Origin: Actinocatenispora comari
GTDB taxonomy: Bacteria > Actinomycetota > Actinomycetes > Mycobacteriales > Micromonosporaceae
Direction of reading: 5' to 3'
NCBI RefSeq assembly: GCF_017312725.1
Contig: NZ_BOPO01000004.1
Coordinates: forward strand, 83,884-147,883
DNA length: 64,000 bases
Of the stretch, positions 58,257 to 64,000 are shown piece after piece. The translations under genes were made by a program, and so were the position numbers. The notes beneath the pieces are model-generated. The model was not told where the DNA came from, did no database searches, and worked only from the letters and a program-made list of their open reading frames with translations. Positions within the stretch are counted from its first letter, which is position 1. Each line of letters opens with the position of its first letter.

Positions 58257-59569
58257 GCGAGCGACTCCAGCGGTACCGACGGGTCGGTCAGCCGGTCCAC
58301 GTCGACCGGGCGGCCCGCCTTCACGATCGCCTCGACGTGGCCGCTGACGTCCCAGACGTTGACGTTCATGCCGGCGAGCACCCGGTCGCCGCGCAACCAG
58401 AACGCGACGAACTCGCGGCTGCCCGGATCGCCGCGGTACACCACCCGCACGTCCGGCGCCGCCACGTCGTCGACGAAGCCCGAGTACTCCAACCCCAGGT
58501 CGTACTGATCGGAGAAGAAGAACGGCACCTGGTCGTACACGTGGTCGTGGCCGAGCATCGAGTGCGCCGCCGCGACCCCGCCGTCCTGCGCGTTCGACCA
58601 GTGCTCGACCCGGATCCGCCGCCCCAGCCACGGCCGGTACGAGTTCGCGACGTCGCCGGCCGCGAACACGTCCTGCGCGGAGGTGCGCAGCCGCTCGTCG
58701 GTGACGATGCCGTCGTCGACGGCGATCCCGGCCGCGACCGCGAGCTCGACCGCGGGCCGGACGCCGACGCCGATCACGACCAGGCCGGCCGGCAGCTCGG
58801 TCCCGTCGGACAGCCGGACGCCCGCGACCCCGCCGCGCTCGCCACGGATCTCCTCGACGGTGGTACCGAAGCGGAAGTCGACGCCGTGGTCGCTGTGCAG
58901 CTTGGTGAAGAACTCGCCGAGCTCGTCGCCGAGCACCCGGCGCAGCGGGCAGGGCTCGGGTTCGACCACGGTCACCGACAACCCGTGCGAGATGCCGGCG
59001 GCGGCCACCTCCAGGCCGATCCAGCCGGCGCCGACGACCACCAGGCGCCGGCCGTCGCCGGCGGCCCGCAGCAGCGCGAGCAGGTCGTCGGAGTCGTCCA
59101 GGGTGCGCAGGTAGCGCACCCCGGGCAGCTGCCCGCCGGGCACGTCGAGGGTGCGCACCCGGGAGCCGGTGGCCAGCAACAGCTGGTCGTAGCGCAGCTC
59201 GTGGTAGCCGTCCAGGGTGAGCAGGTGCTCGGTGGTGTCGAGCATGGTGGCCCGCACGCCCCGGCGCACCTCGACGCGGTGCTGCGCGTACCAGGACTCG
59301 TCGTGGCAGAACACGACGCTGCGCGGGTCGTTGCCGAGCAGGTAGCCCTTCGACAGCGGCGGCCGCTCGTACGGCAGTTCCTCCTCGTCGGTGAGCAGCA
59401 CGAGGCGGCCCTCGTACCCGTCGGCGCGCAGCGTCTCGACCGCCCGGCCGGCGGTGAGGCCGCCACCGACCACGACGAACGTCTCCGGTTTGGTGCTGCC
59501 TGGCGGGCGGCCCACCTCACGCGCCTCGTCGCGTTCGGTCTCGCCATCCGGGGTGATCGGTTCGGTCAT
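58250..59569 (-). CDS. NAD(P)H-ferredoxin reductase-like flavoprotein
   Basis: The product is 439 residues. FVVVGGGLTAGRAVETLRADG binds FAD, LPYERPPLSKGYLLG is the pyridine-nucleotide-disulphide oxidoreductase signature of putidaredoxin/rhodocoxin reductases, RLVVVGAGWIGLEVAAAG binds NAD, and TSAQDVFAAGDVANSY is the second FAD contact. A C-terminal reductase domain follows. These enzymes reduce a ferredoxin for a P450 or dioxygenase; no ferredoxin or oxygenase gene is adjacent. It stands alone. Confidence 0.93.
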   Translation of the reverse strand: MTEPITPDGETERDEAREVGRPPGSTKPETFVVVGGGLTAGRAVETLRADGYEGRLVLLTDEEELPYERPPLSKGYLLGNDPRSVVFCHDESWYAQHRVEVRRGVRATMLDTTEHLLTLDGYHELRYDQLLLATGSRVRTLDVPGGQLPGVRYLRTLDDSDDLLALLRAAGDGRRLVVVGAGWIGLEVAAAGISHGLSVTVVEPEPCPLRRVLGDELGEFFTKLHSDHGVDFRFGTTVEEIRGERGGVAGVRLSDGTELPAGLVVIGVGVRPAVELAVAAGIAVDDGIVTDERLRTSAQDVFAAGDVANSYRPWLGRRIRVEHWSNAQDGGVAAAHSMLGHDHVYDQVPFFFSDQYDLGLEYSGFVDDVAAPDVRVVYRGDPGSREFVAFWLRGDRVLAGMNVNVWDVSGHVEAIVKAGRPVDVDRLTDPSVPLESLAG

Positions 59570-59775
59570 GACCTCAAGCCTGCCCCCACCGACCGACCCG
59601 GACAACCCGAACGCGCCGGTCCGGTCGCCCGGCGGCGAACGCGTCGTACGCCGGGGCGCCGGTCCGGCCACGGCACGGGTCGGCGCGCGGGCTCGACAGG
59701 GCCGGGCCGCCGTCCCAGGTTCCGCACGAATCGGCTACCTTCCGAACTGTTTCCGCACCGGGAAGCGAGGGCCGG

Positions 59776-60566
59776 ATGGCAGCGCGAGGTGACGCGCCGC
59801 TCGCCGGCACTCCGAGCCTGCTGCGGTCGATGAACGCGCGGGCCGTGCTGGAGTGCAGCGCCGACTCCGGCGCGATCGCCCGCAACGACCTCGCCGCCGC
59901 CACCGGGCTGTCCAAGCAGACGATCACGCTCGCGCTCGACACCCTGCTGGCGGCCGGGGTGGTGGTCGAGTCCGGCCGGGTCCAGGGCCGCACCGGCCCG
60001 GCGGCGCACACCGTCGTCGGGTTGCCGGCCGCGATCCGGCCGGACGGCGAGACGTTGCTGCTCGGCGACTCCCTGCCGAACGCCGGTGACGGGCTGATCC
60101 CGTTGCTGCGCACCGCGATCCCCGGCCCGGTCACGGTGGAGAACGACGTCAACCTCGCCGCGCTGGGGGAACGCGCGCACGGGCACGGCCGTACCGTGGC
60201 CGACTTCGTGTTCCTGTCGCTCGGTACCGGGCCGGGGCTGGGCATCGTCATCGACGGGGAACTGCGCCGCGGCTCGTCCGGGATCGCCGGCGAGATCGGT
60301 CAGATCCCGGCCGACGACTGGCCCGACGGGCTGCCCGACGCTGACCGGCGTACCGACCTGGACCGGCAACTGTCCGCCTCGGTCTCGTCGACGAGGCGCG
60401 CCGGGCCGGGTTGCCGGCCGGAACCACCCCGCGGCAGGTGTTCGCGGCGGCGCGGTCCGGCGACGCGCGCGGGCAGGCGATCGTGCACCGGCTGGCCCGC
60501 TCGCTCGCCCGGGACACGGTGTTCCGCCGGGTCACCGGCGTCGGCCGCACCACGGTCGACCGCTGA
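59776..60566 (+). pseudogene. ROK-family regulator/kinase relic
   Basis: The N-terminal winged helix (LLRSMNARAVLECSADSGAIARNDLAAATGLSKQTITLALDTLL..., residues ~15-75) and part of the ROK core (VTVENDVNLAALGERAHG, FVFLSLGTGPGLGIVIDGEL, GIAGEIGQIP) are present. The first ATPase subdomain with its DxGxT-type motif is deleted between PAAHTVVGLP and IRPDGETLLLG. At about 60380-60390 the frame shifts, and the C-terminal ROK helix (RQVFAAARSGDARGQAIVHR) continues one frame over to TGA at 60564-60566, ending short. The zinc-binding CxCGxxGC region is also missing. Three lesions make this a clear pseudogene. Confidence 0.82.
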
Positions 60567-60617
60567 CCGCCCCCCGCCCGGCCGGATCTGCGCGCGCCCG
60601 CGGGCCGGCAGGAGTCG

Positions 60618-61916
60618 TCAGAGGGCGACGGTGGGGCTGCCGGTGAGGCGGTGGTACCAGCCGACCGCGGAGGTGTCGGTGAGGCTCGCCACCTGGTCGA
60701 TCACCACCCGCAGCCGGGCCGGGTCGTCCGCCGCCGCCCGCCACTGTGGCGCGAACAGCGGGTCCAGCGCGTCCGGGGCGCGCACCACCAGCTCGGTGAC
60801 CAGGTCGTGCAGTAGCTCCCGCTGCCGCTGGTACCGGCGGGCGGCGTCCGGCCGGGCCAGCACGTACCGCCAGGCCATCCCCTTGAGCAGGGCGCACTCG
60901 GCCCGGGTACGCCGGGGTACCACCAGGTCCGCCGCGTACCGGTGCAGCGGCCCGGTGCCGTACCGGCAGCGGGTCTCGCCGACCGCGGCGTCGACGAACC
61001 GGCCGATCAGCGCCGAGGCGGCCCGCTTGAGCGCCACCGTCGCGCCCGGCCCGCCGTCGTAGCCGGACAGCGGCGCCACCACCGGGTCGGTGAGCAGCTC
61101 GGCGAGCACGCCGGCCAGGTCGACCGCGGACTCGGTCGAGTACTCGGTGGCCACCAGCTGGCACAGCGCGGCCCGCTCGTCCGGATCGGCCAGCAGCTCG
61201 GGGCGCAGGTACCCGCCGTGCACGCCGTCCTCGATGTCGTGCACCGAGTAGGCGACGTCGTCGGCCCAGTCCATCACCTGCGCCTCCAGGCACGGCCGCC
61301 GGTCCGGCGCACCGGCGCGCAGCCAGTCGAACACCGGCCGGTCGTCGGCGTACACGCCGAACTTGCCGCCGCCGTCGGGCGCCGCACCGCGCGGCCACGG
61401 GTACTTGCCGGCCGCGTCCAGGGTGGCCCGGGTCAGGTTGAGGCCGACCGAGACGCCGGCCTCGTCGACCACCTTCGCCTCCAGCCGGGTCACCACCCGC
61501 AGCGTCTGCGCATTGCCCTCGAAACCGCCGCAACCGCGGGCCAGCTCGTCCAGCGCCGCCTCGCCGTTGTGCCCGAACGGCGGGTGGCCCAGGTCGTGCG
61601 CCAGCCCGGCGGAGTCGACCACGTCGGCGTCGCAGCCGAGCCGCTGCCCCATCTCCCGGGCGATCTGCGCGACCTCCAGCGAGTGCGTCAGCCGGGTCCG
61701 CGGGAAGTCGTCCACCCCGGCCGGCGCCGGACCGGCCTGGTGCACCTGGGTCTTCGCGGCGAGCCGGCGAAACGCCGCGCTGTGCAGGATCCGGGCCCGG
61801 TCCCGGGCGAACGGGCTGCGCGCCGCGCCGGTGTCCTTCGGCGGCTCCTCCGCGTACCGGGCCATCGCGGCCGGCTCGTAACCCGCCGCCGCGCCGTACC
61901 CATCGACGTCGGTCAT
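60618..61916 (-). CDS. dgt: dGTP triphosphohydrolase
   Basis: Hydrolyses dGTP (and often other dNTPs) to nucleoside and triphosphate, controlling dNTP pools. The product is 432 residues. The HD-domain ligands are complete: RTRLTHSLEVAQIA (His78), SAGLAHDLGHPPFGHNGE (His107, Asp108), QVMDWADDVAYSVHDIED (later Asp). The length matches the actinobacterial type. The gene that commonly follows it, dnaG, is 18 kb away here. Confidence 0.96.
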   Translation of the reverse strand: MTDVDGYGAAAGYEPAAMARYAEEPPKDTGAARSPFARDRARILHSAAFRRLAAKTQVHQAGPAPAGVDDFPRTRLTHSLEVAQIAREMGQRLGCDADVVDSAGLAHDLGHPPFGHNGEAALDELARGCGGFEGNAQTLRVVTRLEAKVVDEAGVSVGLNLTRATLDAAGKYPWPRGAAPDGGGKFGVYADDRPVFDWLRAGAPDRRPCLEAQVMDWADDVAYSVHDIEDGVHGGYLRPELLADPDERAALCQLVATEYSTESAVDLAGVLAELLTDPVVAPLSGYDGGPGATVALKRAASALIGRFVDAAVGETRCRYGTGPLHRYAADLVVPRRTRAECALLKGMAWRYVLARPDAARRYQRQRELLHDLVTELVVRAPDALDPLFAPQWRAAADDPARLRVVIDQVASLTDTSAVGWYHRLTGSPTVAL

Positions 61917-62039
61917 GCCGCCAGCCTAGGGCGTGTCTTCCTGGCTCCGACCGGGCGAACCGGAGTCCGTACGTTCGCCCGCAGGGCGGCGGTGGGAACC
62001 GGCTGGCCGCCGCGGCGCTCCGGCTCGTACCGTTCCGGT

Positions 62040-62864
62040 ATGGGGGCGGGCGAGACGGCGCGGTTCTGGCGGCATCCGGCGCTGCCGGACGTCGACCTGC
62101 TGCGGGCCCGGTTCGTCGACCACCGGTACGCCCGGCACACGCACGACGCGTACGCGATCGCGCTGATCCGCGACGGCGTCGAGCAGTGGTGGTACCGCGG
62201 CGACGTGGTGCGGGCCGGCGCCGGCGGCATCGGGCTGGTCAACCCGGACACCGTGCACACCGGCGAACCGGGCGTGCCGGGCGGCTGGGCCTACCGGGTG
62301 CTCTACCCGTCGGTACCGGCGCTGCGGGCGGTCGCCGACGAGCTGGGGCTGCCGCCCGGCACGCCGTGGTTCCCCGAACCGGTGGTGGACGACCCCCGGC
62401 TCGCCGGGCTGCTGCTGGCCGCGCACCAGGCGGCCGAGACGGACGACGCGCTGGCCGCCGCCGCGCTCACCCACGAGCTGTTCGCCGGGCTGCTGACCCG
62501 CCACGCCGGGCGCCGGCCGGCGCTCGCCACCCCGAACCGGCCCGACGCCCACCTGGCGGTACGCGCCCGTGCCCTGCTGCTCGACCGGCTCGCCGCGCCA
62601 CCGACCCTGGACGAGCTGGCCGCCGCGGTCGGTACCGGGCCGTTCGCGCTGGCACGCAGCTTCCGGTCGCATTTCGGGCTGCCGCCGCACGCGTTCCTCA
62701 CCCAGCACCGGGTCGGGGAGGCGCGCCGGCTGCTCGACAGCGGTGCCCGCCCGGCCGAGGTCGCCGCCGCCGTCGGGTTCGTCGACCAGGCGCACCTGAC
62801 CCGGCACTTCCGCCGCATCGTCGGCGTCCCGCCCGGCACCTACCGGCGACAGCACGCGGGCTGA
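62040..62864 (+). CDS. AraC-family regulator
   Basis: The product is 274 residues. The N-terminal cupin-like sensor (ARFVDHRYARHTHDAYAIALI, IGLVNPDTVHTGEPG) with His residues precedes two HTH motifs (TLDELAAAVGTGPFALARSFRSHFGLPPHAFLTQHRV and AEVAAAVGFVDQAHLTRHFRRIVGVPPGTYRR, given as residues ~196-272). It lies directly upstream of azlC-azlD on the same strand and probably controls them. Confidence 0.92.
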   Translation: MGAGETARFWRHPALPDVDLLRARFVDHRYARHTHDAYAIALIRDGVEQWWYRGDVVRAGAGGIGLVNPDTVHTGEPGVPGGWAYRVLYPSVPALRAVADELGLPPGTPWFPEPVVDDPRLAGLLLAAHQAAETDDALAAAALTHELFAGLLTRHAGRRPALATPNRPDAHLAVRARALLLDRLAAPPTLDELAAAVGTGPFALARSFRSHFGLPPHAFLTQHRVGEARRLLDSGARPAEVAAAVGFVDQAHLTRHFRRIVGVPPGTYRRQHAG

Positions 62865-63021
62865 TCCACACCGGGCAGGCTGGCCAGCGCGCACACCGTC
62901 CGGTTAGCGGGACACGGGCCGGTCCGCGCCGGGCGGGCTGGTCGGCGCGGAGTCGGCGGGCGTGCCGGGCGGTGCAGGAACGTACAAGACCCGGGGCGGG
63001 GCGGGTTCGTAGCGTGGTCGT

Positions 63022-63759
63022 GTGACGGTGTGTGAGAGTCCGACCCGGCCGCGCCGGGCGGTGTTGCGCGACTCGTTCGGTGTCGGCATCGCGGTGGGCG
63101 TGTCCGGGGTGGCGTTCGGCGGTACCGCGGTGGCCGGCGGGCTGAGCGTGGCGCAGGCCTGCGTGCTGAGCCTGCTCGCGTTCACCGGCGCCTCGCAGTT
63201 CGCGCTGGTCGCGGCGGTGGCGGCGGGCGGCAATCCGCTGCCCGGCGCGGTCGGCGCGCTGCTGCTCGGCTCCCGCAACGCGCTGTACGGGCTGCGCGTC
63301 GGCCCGCTGCTCGGACTGTCCCGGGTCCGGCAGCGGCTCGCCGCCGCGCAGTTCGTGATCGACGAGACGACCGCGGTGACGCTCGCGCAGCCGGACCACC
63401 GGTCGGCCCGGCTCGGCTTCTCCGCCACCGCGACAACGCTGTTCGTGCTGTGGAACGCCACCACGCTGGCCGGGGCCGTCGGCGCCACCGCGCTCGGCGA
63501 CCCGTCCCGGTACGGGCTGGACGTGGCCGGCCCCGCCTGCTTCCTCGCGCTGCTCGTCCCGCAGCTGCGCGGCGCCCGCGAGCGGTACTGGGTGGCCGGC
63601 GTCGCGGTGCTCGTCGCGCTGGCGACCAGCCCGTACCTGCCGTCCGGGGTGCCGATCCTGCTCGCCACCCTCGCCGTACCGCTGGTGCTGGTCGCCGGCC
63701 GCCGGACCGCACGCGGCACCCGGGTCGCGGCGGACGAGTCCCGGGAGGAGGGCCGATGA
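63022..63759 (+). CDS. azlC: AzlC-family branched-chain amino acid exporter subunit
   Basis: The product is 245 residues from a GTG, with about five to six hydrophobic helices. FGVGIAVGVSGVAFGGTAVAGGLS, LAFTGASQFALVAAVAAGGNPL and LLLGSRNALYGLRVGPLLG are AzlC signatures, with the conserved S-x-x-Q-F and R-N-x-x-Y-G-L. AzlC acts with a small AzlD partner to export amino acids. It overlaps azlD by ATGA. Confidence 0.93.
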   Translation: MTVCESPTRPRRAVLRDSFGVGIAVGVSGVAFGGTAVAGGLSVAQACVLSLLAFTGASQFALVAAVAAGGNPLPGAVGALLLGSRNALYGLRVGPLLGLSRVRQRLAAAQFVIDETTAVTLAQPDHRSARLGFSATATTLFVLWNATTLAGAVGATALGDPSRYGLDVAGPACFLALLVPQLRGARERYWVAGVAVLVALATSPYLPSGVPILLATLAVPLVLVAGRRTARGTRVAADESREEGR

Positions 63760-64000
63760 GCCACGACCTGCTGGTGTGGCTGGCGATCCTCGGCATGGCC
63801 GCCGGCTGCTTCGGCTGGAAGATCCTCGGCCTGTCGGTGCCGGCCGGGGTGCTGGAACGCCCCTGGGTACGCCGGGTCGCGGCACTGCTGCCGGTGGCGC
63901 TGCTCGCCGCGCTGACCGCGGTGCAGACCCTCACCACCGGCAGCGGTCAACTGACCGTCGACGCCCGGCTGGCCGGGCTCGCCGCCGCCGGCGTCGCGTT
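63756..64000 (+). CDS. azlD: AzlD-family subunit, truncated by the window end
   Basis: Eighty-one codons are visible. MSHDLLVWLAILGMAAGCFGWKILGLSVPAGVLERPWVRRVAALLPVALLAALTA, described as residues 1-55, has helices and the short loop before RVAALLP that are typical of the ~100-residue AzlD partner. The ATGA overlap couples it with azlC. The C-terminal part lies outside the window. Confidence 0.88.
   Translation, partial: MSHDLLVWLAILGMAAGCFGWKILGLSVPAGVLERPWVRRVAALLPVALLAALTAVQTLTTGSGQLTVDARLAGLAAAGVA

Overview
The window is about 74% G+C, with GTG starts common, dense operons joined by ATGA/GTGA/TGATG overlaps, and actinobacterial hallmarks: a principal sigma factor with a Lys/Ala-rich N-terminus, dnaG, an HD-type dgt, Acg-type nitroreductase, DUF4097 and DUF5107 proteins. 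A filamentous actinomycete, probably of the Micromonosporaceae (an Actinocatenispora-like genus), fits best. That placement is inferred from gene content and composition only. No rRNA, CRISPR or prophage module was seen.

Region 1 (about 1.8-22.4 kb) is a surface-glycan locus encoding a complete CMP-pseudaminic acid pathway. It lies in four blocks: pseB-pseC followed by five glycan-assembly genes on the minus strand; pseF-pseG with a family-2 glycosyltransferase and a polytopic membrane protein on the plus strand; pseH-pseI on the minus strand; and an acyl carrier protein, a short acyl-adenylating ligase and a short-chain dehydrogenase on the plus strand. A SigE-type ECF sigma factor with a membrane-anchored partner sits inside the locus. 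The acyl trio beside pseH suggests an N-acyl variant of the sugar (for example hydroxyacyl instead of acetyl), and the 577-residue Capsule_synth-like protein is the best candidate for the CMP-sugar transferase. Several genes here carry in-frame minisatellites (39-bp and 24-bp periods).

Region 2 (22.3-31.7 kb) holds a PEP-mutase/ICL-family protein, a DUF5107 protein, the principal sigma factor with a strong terminator, a TetR/NTF2 pair, an aldo/keto reductase, and two visibly decayed genes (a Nudix relic and a methyltransferase with an in-frame TGA).

Region 3 (31.7-46.5 kb) is mixed: a Tat-exported protein, small hypotheticals in lower-G+C DNA, tRNA-Asn, a TetR/SDR pair with two clear operators, a two-permease ABC exporter whose ATPase is frameshifted, the nitroreductase, dnaG, and an ABC exporter followed by a MarR gene.

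Region 4 (46.5-55.7 kb) has a four-gene operon (ribbon-helix-helix protein, DUF4097 protein, DrrAB-like ABC exporter) behind a promoter region full of GTGCC/GGCAC sites, then a large FAD/Fe-S oxidoreductase, rtcB, and an IS200/IS605-type TnpB element immediately 3' of rtcB.

Region 5 (55.7-64 kb) has an FAD monooxygenase divergent from a GntR-TetR fusion regulator, a ferredoxin-reductase-like flavoprotein, a ROK gene relic, dgt, an AraC regulator, and the azlC-azlD amino-acid exporter pair cut by the window end. In many actinobacteria dgt and dnaG are neighbours; here they lie 18 kb apart.
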